A DNA stretch of 64,000 nt from NCBI RefSeq assembly GCF_017569185.1, contig NZ_CP071869.1:2966001-3030000 (forward strand). The letters run 5' to 3'. This document shows, piece after piece, positions 9,040-17,109 of this stretch. Position numbers and translations under genes: made by a program. Under the pieces are notes generated by a model that did not search any database, was not told where the DNA came from, and worked only from the letters and a program-made list of their open reading frames with translations. Numbering within the stretch: position 1 is the stretch's first letter; every line of letters starts with the position of its first letter. Source of the stretch: Polaribacter cellanae. Lineage in GTDB: Bacteria; Bacteroidota; Bacteroidia; Flavobacteriales; Flavobacteriaceae.

Positions 9040-9166
9040 CGTATTTGTGTATGGTTAGTTGCGTGGTTTGCGCACTAAAGATAGCAAATATATCCCGAAT
9101 AGAAAGTCCGCGAGGGCTTTCGTAAATTGGCTAAAAACAAGCAATTAATTATACACTGTGTTGGCA
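9034..9166 (-). other. attC site, type II-like, of the cassette 9040-10333
   Basis: Arms GTGTATGGTTAGTTGC and GCAATTAATTATACAC. The inner hairpin is GAAAGTCCGCGAGGGCTTTC. The right box GTTGGCA is complementary to TGCCAAC at 10328-10334. Confidence 0.8.
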
Positions 9167-9170
9167 ATAG

Positions 9171-10280
9171 TTATTTTATACTTCCAATAATCTTGTCAAA
9201 AAATAAATTAGAGGAATTATCTAAAAGCACAAAACTCGTCTTCTTTTTAGTATTTCTTACAAAATAAGTATTCGCTGCTAACCAAGCTCCATTGTGCATA
9301 ACTACATCTTCATTTATAATTACCCAACCAAAACCATAATTAGATTTTTTTCCATTATTTAGTGTTGGTCTTTTAAAAGCTTCTTTTAAATTTTCATTAC
9401 TAATAAGTTTGTTTTCGTACCAAAATTTATCCCATTTTACAAAATCATTTATACTACTAAAAACGCCACCATCGCCAGCAACGCCATCAACAAATGTTGG
9501 TTTAATTTCTCGTATTTCTCCAGCAAAATCTTCAAAGCCATCTGTTTTTCCTTTGAACGTTTTATCTTCTGAAATTAGATTCCAAACTCTTGTACCATTC
9601 ATTTCTAATGGAATGAAGATATTATCTTTCATAAAGTTCTCGAAGGATTGATTTGAAACCAATTCAATTATTCTTGCTAAAATTATATAGTTTGTATTTG
9701 AATACTCGTATTTTTCATTAGGCGGAAAATTAGCTTTTGGTTTATTATCTACGATTAGTTTTATAGCTTTTTCATTTGTTAAAATTCCAATTTCATCCTT
9801 TGCTTTTTCTGCTAAATCTAAATATGTGTCAGGTATTCCAGAAGTTTGATTTAATAAGTTTCTAATTGTAACATTATCATATGGAAAATTTGAAATATAT
9901 TTTGAAACTAAATCATCATAATCAATTAATTCTTTCTCTTTTAATAGCATAATTCCACTCGCTGTAAATTGTTTTGATATTGAAGCAAGTCTGAATGATG
10001 AGTTATTATTTAGTTTTTCTGTTTTCTTTGAATTAGTGAAGCCATATGTTTTTGCTAAAGTTGGCTCTCCATTTTTTGTTATTAGAATTCCACCATTAAA
10101 TTTCCTTTCAGAATTTAGTTTTTCTAACCAATTGTCAATTAATACTACTTTTTCTTTTTCACTTGAATTTTTAGGAATGTTTAATTCAGGTACTTGAAGA
10201 AAAAATACAAAAAACCAGACAAAAAATCCGATAACAACCAAAACAATTCCAAGTATTATATAAAGTACAACTTTCATCAA
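9171..10280 (-). CDS. membrane-anchored serine hydrolase of the beta-lactamase/penicillin-binding superfamily, 369 aa
   Basis: An N-terminal hydrophobic anchor (residues 4-29) precedes a class C beta-lactamase-like domain. The catalytic SxxK is SISK (Ser100, Lys103), the YxN motif is YSN (193-195), and a late HNG segment (VMHNGAW) takes the KTG position. These are the hallmarks of the serine hydrolase (beta-lactamase family) group, which includes DD-peptidases and esterases; the substrate cannot be told from sequence. It is the sole gene of the cassette 9040-10333. Its upstream neighbour is another gene cassette. Confidence 0.88.
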   Translation of the reverse strand: MMKVVLYIILGIVLVVIGFFVWFFVFFLQVPELNIPKNSSEKEKVVLIDNWLEKLNSERKFNGGILITKNGEPTLAKTYGFTNSKKTEKLNNNSSFRLASISKQFTASGIMLLKEKELIDYDDLVSKYISNFPYDNVTIRNLLNQTSGIPDTYLDLAEKAKDEIGILTNEKAIKLIVDNKPKANFPPNEKYEYSNTNYIILARIIELVSNQSFENFMKDNIFIPLEMNGTRVWNLISEDKTFKGKTDGFEDFAGEIREIKPTFVDGVAGDGGVFSSINDFVKWDKFWYENKLISNENLKEAFKRPTLNNGKKSNYGFGWVIINEDVVMHNGAWLAANTYFVRNTKKKTSFVLLDNSSNLFFDKIIGSIK

Positions 10281-10327
10281 TTTTTTTATCTATTTGTCTT
10301 TTAAGTTAGAATTTTGTTACTAATTAT

Positions 10328-10458
10328 TGCCAACGTGTTTGTGTATGATTAGTGGCGTGTTTAAGCACCTAATTTAGCAAATAAAAACCGAATAGAAAAT
10401 CCGTGAGGATTTTCGTAAATAGGCGAGAACCAGCCATTAATTATACACGGTGTTAGCA
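10328..10458 (-). other. attC site, type II, of the cassette 10334-11074
   Basis: Arms GTGTATGATTAGTGGC and GCCATTAATTATACAC. The inner hairpin is GAAAATCCGTGAGGATTTTC. The right box GTTAGCA is followed by CCAG, complementary apart from one G.T pair to TTGGTGCTAAC at the other end. The stop codon of the next gene lies in the right arm. Confidence 0.85.
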
Positions 10459-11051
10459 CCAGTATTTTTATCTTTCAACTCTAATTCATTCACTTTCCAT
10501 TCCCCATTTTCTTTTTCCAATTTTGAGTAAACATTAAAAACTCCATTCTCAGAAACAAAAACTAAAGATAATTCCGAACTTCCAGTTTCCGAATTCCATT
10601 GAGAACTTACATTTCTTAAAATTCCGTAATGGTTTATTTTTCCAGTTATGTCATTTATTTCAGCATTGTTTTCACAATAGTTTTGAACTGTTTTTACAGG
10701 TTCAGATTGTCCAATAGTTATAAATCCAATAAATACTAAAACCATTGAAAAGACGAGTATCAGAGTATAAAATTTAAGCAAGTGTCTTACCATAATAAAG
10801 AATCCGTTAAATGGATTCTTTTTCATTTCATTGATTAAATGTCGATATATTTTGAAGAAATTCGGATAAAATCCTCTTTTCTCTTTATAGGATTTTAGCC
10901 AAAAATAAATTCCCATTCCAGTTGAAATAACAGACAAAATCATTCCGAAAGTTGAAGCAGGCAGTATTCCTTTAGAATCTCCAATCCAAGATAAAACCCA
11001 TAAAATGAATCCAGTCGTTAAAAATATTCGGAATAATGTCTTTGTGTTCAA
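10437..11051 (-). CDS. membrane protein with C-terminal soluble domain, 204 aa
   Basis: Three hydrophobic segments (about residues 5-22, 34-54 and 92-113) precede a soluble C-terminal domain (about 125-204). The family is not recognised. The likely start is TTG at 11049-11051, as no ATG fits upstream within the cassette. The final residues NTVYN and the TAA stop are encoded by the attC. It is the sole gene of the cassette 10334-11074, next to the D/A hybrid cassette upstream. Confidence 0.65.
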   Translation of the reverse strand: MNTKTLFRIFLTTGFILWVLSWIGDSKGILPASTFGMILSVISTGMGIYFWLKSYKEKRGFYPNFFKIYRHLINEMKKNPFNGFFIMVRHLLKFYTLILVFSMVLVFIGFITIGQSEPVKTVQNYCENNAEINDITGKINHYGILRNVSSQWNSETGSSELSLVFVSENGVFNVYSKLEKENGEWKVNELELKDKNTGANTVYN

Positions 11052-11068
11052 GGTTGTGTTTATATTGG

Positions 11069-11704
11069 TGCTAACGTGTTTGTATAAGAATAGTTGCGAT
11101 TTTGTGCGCGAGGAATTTCAGCATGAAATTCAGAAGTGTGCAAAATTGCAACTACTTTCGGTTAGGCTAAAATTAGCAATTATTTTTATACTTTGTTGCA
11201 AAATCGTTGTTTTTTCATTTTATAATTCCGTCTTATTTTCCTTTTTCTCTCTTTTAAATTTCAACTTTTGAGTAATTTTCTCACTATTTTTTATTCAGAG
11301 TTTGAGTAAATTCCACAGTTTATATTTTTTGTCTTTCCTCAATTCCAAAACTTCTTATATTCAGATTTTGAGTAAGAAATCCGCCAAACTTATTTTCAGA
11401 GTTTGAGTGAGTTCAAACATTTTAAATTCCAAATTTTCTGAATATTTCTAAAATTTTCGAGCGAAAGAGTGCTCCACAATTTTCATTTTTTCTAAATTTC
11501 ACGATTGATTGGAAATTTCGCAATTTTGTTTTTTTTGAGTTTAAGAAAATTCTCACGTTTTATAATTCCACATTTGAGTATATTCCCACGCAAAATCTTA
11601 CGAGCGAGAGAGTGCTCAGCATTTTGAAATTCCTTTTTTGTGATAAAACCGATTGGTTTTAATTCACTATTTTTCAGCGTTTGAGTGAGAACAATATTTG
11701 CTAA
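11069..11704 (-). repeat. hybrid D/A ORF-less cassette with type I attC (11069-11201)
   Basis: Unit 11075-11704 (630 bp). The left part (to about 11490) matches family D, beginning GTTGCAAAATCGTTG. The right part (from about 11500) matches family A, ending ATATTTGCTAAC. The two ends are therefore not complementary, unlike in every other undisturbed ORF-less cassette. The join lies near the word TTCTAAATTT present in both families, consistent with a deletion by recombination between a D and an A cassette. Confidence 0.8.
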
Positions 11705-11829
11705 CGTGTTTGTGTATGATTAGTGGCGTGTTTAAGCACCTAATTTAACAAATAAAAACCGAATAGAAAATCCGCGAGGATTTTCGTAAGTAGGCGAGAA
11801 CCAGCCATTAATTATACACGTTGTTAGCA
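11699..11829 (-). other. attC site, type II, of the cassette 11705-12409
   Basis: Arms GTGTATGATTAGTGGC and GCCATTAATTATACAC. The right box is GTTAGCA, and the following gene's TAA stop (11824-11826) is inside this box. Confidence 0.85.
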
Positions 11830-12378
11830 GTTGTTTTTATTTGTATTATGTATTTCAAATGTTTCCTCAAAATTCAATTTCACGTGTTTATCATCAGAAA
11901 CTCCAAGTCCAGTCAACGAACCTTCGAAAACTGTTAAATTCAGATTTTTACAATAAAACCGAATGAAATTAAAAAATTCCTTTTGCCCTTTGATTTTAGT
12001 TCCATTAATTTCAAATTCATCTTTATCAACACCAAATTCTACAAAATCAATTCTTTGTCCCAAAAGTCGACCAAGTTTTTCATCCGATTTGGTTTCGTAA
12101 ACTTGCCACAAATCCAATTCGTTAGGTAGATTGTTTTCTTTCAGTTCGTTTTTTAGTAACGATTTTTCTCGCAAATTTATTTTTAAATGGCTTCCATCAA
12201 AGTCGCCTTCAATTTTCAGATATTGGTCAAATTCAGCGAATGTTATTAAAAATATCCAAGGTAAATAGTCGTCATTATGTCTGTCGTTATTATAATCGAC
12301 TTGATATATTTTGTCAACAGTTTTTCCGTTAAGTTTGTTTAACCAAATTCCTGTTTTTCCATTTAATTGAAAGTTCAT
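11824..12378 (-). CDS. hypothetical cytosolic protein, 184 aa
   Basis: Mixed strand/helix composition with no signal peptide or membrane segment. It begins MNFQLNGKTGIWLNKLNG and ends NTNKNNC, with its stop inside the attC box. I do not recognise a family. It is the only gene of the cassette 11705-12409 (leader 31 nt); C3 lies upstream. Size and solitary position resemble typical orphan integron cassette genes. Confidence 0.75.
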   Translation of the reverse strand: MNFQLNGKTGIWLNKLNGKTVDKIYQVDYNNDRHNDDYLPWIFLITFAEFDQYLKIEGDFDGSHLKINLREKSLLKNELKENNLPNELDLWQVYETKSDEKLGRLLGQRIDFVEFGVDKDEFEINGTKIKGQKEFFNFIRFYCKNLNLTVFEGSLTGLGVSDDKHVKLNFEETFEIHNTNKNNC

Positions 12379-12403
12379 TTCGTGGGTGTTGCTCTTAAAT
12401 AAC

Positions 12404-13034
12404 TGCTAACGTGTTTGTATAAGAATAGTTGCGATTTTGTGCGCGAGGAATTTCAGCATGAAATTCAGAAGTGTGCAAAATTGCAACTACCTTTGGTTTA
12501 GCCAAAATAGCAATTATTTTTATACTTTGTTGGCAACCGTTTTTCCTTTGTCGCTTTGCTTTTTCATGTCAGCTTTAATTCAGTCGTTTTTATTCTTTAA
12601 ACGACCAATTTAGTCAATTCTGCTTAATTCTTTTTACGGTTTTCCACATTCCGATTCTGCTTTTTCCTTTTCAGATTCATTTTCGTAGATAAACACAAAC
12701 TTTTCGGATTATTACTTAAAAATCAAAAAAAAAAATTCGATTCTTTTTCCGCTGATTTTTTCCGTCCGAGTAAAATTCGGCGCAATAGTTTTCGGTTCAG
12801 TTTTTTATTCCGCAATAATTTTCACGTTTCTTATGCGTTTCACTTGTCAGAAATCGGCTTAAAACTCAAAAATTTTCGGTTCAGCTTTTAGTCGGCAAAA
12901 AATCCGTTTTCATTCGGTTTTGTATTCAGTTCAGTTTGTCAATTCCGTAATTCAATTCCGCCCACAATATTTTTTTCGGTTCTATTTGGCTGGATTTTTC
13001 AAATGTTTACGGATTTTTCTTAAATGGTTGCCAA
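12404..13034 (-). repeat. ORF-less cassette C3 with type I attC (12404-12535)
   Basis: Family C, unit 12410-13034 (625 bp). It has a nine-A tract and the variant TCAATTCCGTAATTC. Confidence 0.8.
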
Positions 13035-13533
13035 CGTGTTTGTATAAGAATAGTTGCGGTTTTGTACGCGAGGAATTTCAGCATGAAATTCAGAAGTGTG
13101 CAAAATTGCAACTACTTTCGGTTAGGCTAAAATTAGCAATTATTTTTATACTTTGTTGCAAAATCGTTGTTTTTTCAGTTTATAATTCCGTCTTATTTTC
13201 CTTTTTCTCGCTTTAAAAGTTCAACTTTTGAGTAATTTTCTCACTATTTTTTTATTCAGAGTTTGAGTAAATTCCTCAGTTTAGATTTTTTGTCTTTCCT
13301 CAATTCTAAAACTTCCTATATTCAGATTTTGAGTAAGAAATCCTCCAAACTTATTTTCAGAGTTCGAGTAAGTTCAAACATTTTAAATTCCAAATTTTCT
13401 GATTATTTCTAAAGTTTTCGAGCGAGAGAGTGTCCGATAATTTTCATTTTTTCTAAATTTTAAAAAACAAAATCTCAAAATTATTTATTCAGTTTGAGTG
13501 ATTTCCGCAAACTTGCTCGACAATGTTTTGCAA
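13029..13533 (-). repeat. ORF-less cassette D1 with type I attC (13029-13161)
   Basis: First copy of family D, unit 13035-13533 (499 bp). The ends are GTTGCAAAATCGTTG and CAATGTTTTGCAAC, complementary with one bulged T and a G.T pair. The words GAGCGAGAGAGTG and TTTTGAGTAAG occur as in families A and E, suggesting a common ancestor. No gene is seen. Confidence 0.8.
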
Positions 13534-13985
13534 CGTGTTTGTATAAGAATAGTTGCGATTTTGTGCGCGAGGAATTTCAGCATGAAATTCAGAAGTGTGC
13601 AAAATTGCAACTACCTTTGGTTAAGCTAAAATTAGCAATTATTTTTATACTTTGTTAGCAAATGTTATTTTTTTTATTCTCCTTTGTTCATTAATTGAAT
13701 CCCAAAATTCAGCTTTTGAGTAAGAATTCCGTAATTTATATTTTTCATTTTCTGCTCAATTTCTCAAACTTTCTAAATTTCACGATTGATTGGAAATTTC
13801 GCAATTTTGTTTTTTTTGAGTTTAAGAAAATTCTCACGTTTTATAATTCCACATTTGAGTAAATTCCCACGCAAAATCTTACGAGCGAGCGAGTGCTCAG
13901 CATTTTGAAATTCCTTTTTTGCGATAAAACCGATTAGTTTTAATTCACTATTTTTCAGCGTTTGAGTGAGAACAATATTTGCTAA
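13528..13985 (-). repeat. ORF-less cassette A4 with type I attC (13528-13660)
   Basis: Family A, long-T subtype, unit 13534-13985 (452 bp), followed directly by A5. Confidence 0.8.
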
Positions 13986-14435
13986 CGTGTTTGTATAAGA
14001 ATAGTTGCGATTTTGTGCGCGAGGAATTTCAGCATGAAATTCAGAAGTGTGCAAAATTGCAACGACCTTTGGTTAAGCTAAAATAGCAATTATTTTTATG
14101 CGTTGTTAGCAAATGTTGTTTTTTTCATTCCCCTTAGTTCATTAATTAAATCCTAAAACTCAGCTTTTGAGTAAGAATTCCGCAATTTATATTTTTTATT
14201 TTCTGCTCAATTCCTCAAACTTGCTCAATTTTACGATTCCTTGTAAATTCCGCAATTTTGGTTTTTCGGGTCTAAGAAAATTCTCACGTTTTATAATTCC
14301 ACATTTGAGTAAATTCCCACGCAAAATTTTACGAGCGAGCGAGTGCTCAGCATTTTGAAATTCCTTTTTTGTGATAAAACCGATTAATTTTAATTCACTA
14401 TTTTTCAGCGTTTGAGTGAGAACAATATTTGCTAA
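13980..14435 (-). repeat. ORF-less cassette A5 with type I attC (13980-14111)
   Basis: Family A, second subtype (TTTGGTTTTTCGGGTCTAAG), unit 13986-14435 (450 bp). The right edge meets the short attC of F2. Confidence 0.8.
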
Positions 14436-14910
14436 CGTCCGCGAATATGGAAAGTGCCCTTTTTTGGGCATTTTTTATATTCGCAGTTGTGTGCAGTAAA
14501 TATAGGAATTAGCTTTCTAATTTCATATTTATGTAGTCAGATTAACGCAACACTAATTCGACATTCCTATTTATTAGTTTATTTTTCTTATGAATCTTAT
14601 ACATCGTTCCGTATAAGATTTCGTCATAAAAATAATTCGGAATTCACTCTCAATAAGCTCCAAGCTATTTTTTAAAACATTAAAATTCAGTATTTTATTT
14701 GACTTTCTCAAAAAAAAACCGTAATTTTCAAACTTATATGCGTTCCCAACGTATTTGATAGTGTAACTCTCATACGATGAAATCGATAAGTTTGGACACT
14801 GTAATTTCCGCTGTCAATTCCATTTTCCCTTTTAAAAAATAGCTTTCCGCTTTTAAAAATTCCGAAATAATAAATATGAAATGGCAAAAAGTTAATCTTA
14901 TTCTGACTAA
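14430..14910 (-). repeat. ORF-less cassette F2 with short attC (14430-14492), right end altered by an IS110 insertion
   Basis: Nearly identical to F1 (2604-3078) from the short attC through TTAATCTTATT. The terminal box then differs: CTGACTAAC replaces the GCATCCAAC of F1. CTGACTAAC is also found at the same edge of the second IS copy, so it is probably brought in or altered by the insertion. The 10-bp hairpin lies at 14593-14620. Confidence 0.75.
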
Positions 14911-14932
14911 CGTAAAATTAAATTCTTGTTTT

Positions 14933-16291
14933 TCAAGGGGTTGTGTTTAGCTCTAAATCGTCATTTGTTATTCCAAATTTAGTGATTTGTTTCTTCATTC
15001 TTTTAACGATACCTAATTTTCTTTTTTGGTCAAGGTAGAGATAGCCTTCTGGGTTTTGGTATGGAATTCCTTTTGTGACCATATTCCAAATGATGACTGC
15101 TAATTTTCTTGCTGTTGCAGTGATGGCCGAGACACGGCCTTTTCTGAAGTTGATTCTATGGAAAAAATCCCGCAGGGGTGTGCTGTCTTTTAAATTACCA
15201 ATGGAGTTTGCTGCATTTCGCAGAGCAATTTTGAGTCTGTTGCTTCCTTTCCCTATTTTGCTGGATAGCACTTTTCCACCACTTACTTTGTTGTTGGGCG
15301 CCAGCCTAAGCCAAGATGTAAATTGTTTTGCGGAATTAAACTTTTTGATTCCATCAAAACCTACTTCACTCATGATGGTAAGGACGGTATTGTAACTCAT
15401 ACCTTCTATGGCTAAAAGGTCTACACCTTTGAACATTTGGTAGGATTTTAAATTGATGTCTATGTCTTTAGGGGTGTTTTTGTTAATGCGTTTATACGGT
15501 TTCTTATCGATATAATGTTCTTGTTTTTCAGGGTCTTTACCTATTATTTCGTCGAGTTTTGCGGCAATCTGGTCGTCACATTCTCTTATTTTCTTTTGCA
15601 CGAAATCGTAGGTGTCTAGCTCATCTTTTAGTGCATAAAGGAAGTCTTTTCTTCCGTTGGAGTGCAATGCTTTGGCAATTTCTTCTTCGCTTTTCTTGCA
15701 GTTGTAATGACGTAAACTTGCTAGTTTTTCTGGATCGGTTTCGCCTAGAGCAATGGCACGAATAATTTTAAGTCCTGTAAGTCCCACCACATCTTTGACC
15801 ACTACATCGAGGCGAATATTCATAAGTCTAAGGTATTTCTGCATCTTCTTTGTTGCCGAGGCAGCTTGTTTTATCAGATTGTATCGGTGTCTTGTGTATG
15901 TCCTGAGTATTTCGGTGTCTTCATCGGGTAAAAAACTACCCGAGAGCAGTCCTAAACTGTGTAGTTTTTGGATCCATTGACAGTCTTTGACATCTGTTTT
16001 CTTTCCTTTGATGTTTTTGGTAAATTTACCATTGCACAGGGTTACCTCAAATCCTCTTGAGAGCAGTACGGCATGTAAATTTTGCCAGTAGTTTCCGGTA
16101 CTCTCCATAGCAACATGCTTAATCTTGTGTGAGGTCAACCAATCGGCAAGTTGGTATAGATTTTCATTGTAGACGCCAAACTCTTTGATTAAGTCATCGC
16201 TCTGACCAACTGCCACCCAATGACTTCTACTACCAATATCAATGCCTGCTGCATTTTTATTGACTACATCTAAGCTAATTTGTTCTTTCAT
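14933..16291 (-). CDS. IS110-family transposase, 452 aa
   Basis: N-terminal RuvC-like DEDD domain with AGIDIGSRSHWVAVG (Asp18) and VAMESTGNYW, followed by a coiled middle part and a C-terminal Tnp20 domain (YNTVLTIMSEVGF, SWLRLAPNNKVSGGK, SKIGKGSNRLKIALRNAA). The length is a little above the usual IS110 size. It should catalyse RNA-guided insertion and excision of its own element. It is intact and differs from the second copy by at least Ile versus Val (KRINKNTP versus KRVNKNTP), so both copies could be active. Confidence 0.93.
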   Translation of the reverse strand: MKEQISLDVVNKNAAGIDIGSRSHWVAVGQSDDLIKEFGVYNENLYQLADWLTSHKIKHVAMESTGNYWQNLHAVLLSRGFEVTLCNGKFTKNIKGKKTDVKDCQWIQKLHSLGLLSGSFLPDEDTEILRTYTRHRYNLIKQAASATKKMQKYLRLMNIRLDVVVKDVVGLTGLKIIRAIALGETDPEKLASLRHYNCKKSEEEIAKALHSNGRKDFLYALKDELDTYDFVQKKIRECDDQIAAKLDEIIGKDPEKQEHYIDKKPYKRINKNTPKDIDINLKSYQMFKGVDLLAIEGMSYNTVLTIMSEVGFDGIKKFNSAKQFTSWLRLAPNNKVSGGKVLSSKIGKGSNRLKIALRNAANSIGNLKDSTPLRDFFHRINFRKGRVSAITATARKLAVIIWNMVTKGIPYQNPEGYLYLDQKRKLGIVKRMKKQITKFGITNDDLELNTTP

Positions 16292-16542
16292 ACTTAAAGA
16301 TTTTAAAAAGCTCTAAGGAAATGTGCTTTAGGCAAAGAGATTATTCTGAACGGGATTCCCGATAGCTATCGGGATCGCCAATGTACTGATGGCAAACATT
16401 TCAACCAGGATTGCGCACGTGCTTACACGCAGTAGCAACACTTTGAAAAACGGCCTTGCAAAGAGCTCAAATTAATTATTTAGAAAGATACGATTTTTAC
16501 ATTAGCCAACGTAATGAGGAAAGAAGCTTTCTATGGGGGATT
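16292..16542 (-). ncRNA. candidate bridge RNA region of IS110 copy 1
   Basis: About 250 nt of non-coding sequence upstream of the transposase, where IS110-group elements encode their bridge RNA. It contains the perfect palindrome CCCGATAGCTATCGGG (16358-16373) and the small inverted repeat CATTA/TAATG around GCCAACG near 16500. The exact RNA limits and loops were not determined. Confidence 0.5.
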
Positions 16543-16544
16543 AC

Positions 16545-16983
16545 TGCCAACGTGTTTGTATAAGAATAGTTGCGATTTTGTACACGAGGAATTTCAGAAT
16601 GAAATTCAGAAGTGTGCAAAATTGCAACTACCTTTGGTTAGGCTAAAATTAGCAATTATTTTTATACTTTGTTGCCAAATGTAGTTTTTTTCATTGTTAA
16701 TTTGAGTTTTTGTCAATTCCTCATTTTTTATTTTTCAAGTTTGAGTAAGAATCCCGCTAATTTTCTAAATTCAGTTTCCGAAATTTTGGGATTGAGTGAT
16801 AATTCCACCATTTAGTTTTCAATTCCGAAACTTCGAAAGAGTAGTTTTTCACATTTTATAAACTCAACATTTTGCTAAAATTCCGATTATCGAGAGAGTG
16901 TTTCACAATTTTTAAATTCCTTTTTTAGCTTTAAAAACTCAATTTTCAATTCAGGTTTTGAGTGAGTGAGCTATATTTGGCAA
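16545..16983 (-). repeat. ORF-less cassette E1 with type I attC (16545-16677)
   Basis: First copy of family E, unit 16551-16983 (433 bp, the same length in all copies). The ends are GTTGCCAAATGTAG and CTATATTTGGCAAC. The words ATCGAGAGAGTGTTTCACAATTT and TTTTGAGTGAGTGAG relate it to families A and D. Its attC has the variant TTGTACACGAGG ... TCAGAATG seen mostly with E cassettes. No gene is found. Confidence 0.8.
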
Positions 16984-17109
16984 CGGTCTAGTATAAGAAT
17001 AGTGGCGGATTTTTACACACTAATTTTTCGGTTAAACACAGACCTTTTTTTAATTTTCTTACTTTCATTTTAGCGATTAAACCGCTATTATTTTTATACA
17101 TTGTTAGCC
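16978..17109 (-). other. attC site, unique type, of the cassette starting at 16984
   Basis: Arms GTATAAGAATAGTGGCGG and CCGCTATTATTTTTATAC, with three G.T pairs. The right box GTTAGCC is followed by ACTGGC; the partner expected near 18895 is degraded (CTTCTGACTAAC) where IS110 copy 2 begins. It encodes the stop of the 17094 gene. Confidence 0.8.

Larger units (their letters stand above)
14901..16542 (-). mobile_element. IS110-family insertion sequence, copy 1
   Basis: A 1,642-bp stretch shared almost base for base with 18891-20532, running from CTGACTAACGTAAAATT on the left to CTATGGGGGATT on the right. It holds one transposase gene, about 30 nt of downstream sequence and a long upstream non-coding end (16292-16542), the arrangement of the IS110 group. 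Outer limits are uncertain because IS110 elements lack long terminal inverted repeats. It sits at the edge of an integron cassette, replacing the normal attC junction; some IS110/IS1111 relatives are known to target attC sites. Confidence 0.8.

Noticed and set aside
12920..13216. Plus-strand frames spanning family C or D cassettes and type I attC sites (YSVQFVNSAIQFRPQYFF and similar)
   Set aside because: They cross cassette boundaries, run against the direction of all genes and recur only because the DNA is repeated.
16358..16373. Palindrome CCCGATAGCTATCGGG as a terminal inverted repeat of the IS
   Set aside because: It is internal to the non-coding end in both copies and IS110 elements lack such termini; it may be part of the RNA or a widespread genomic palindrome.
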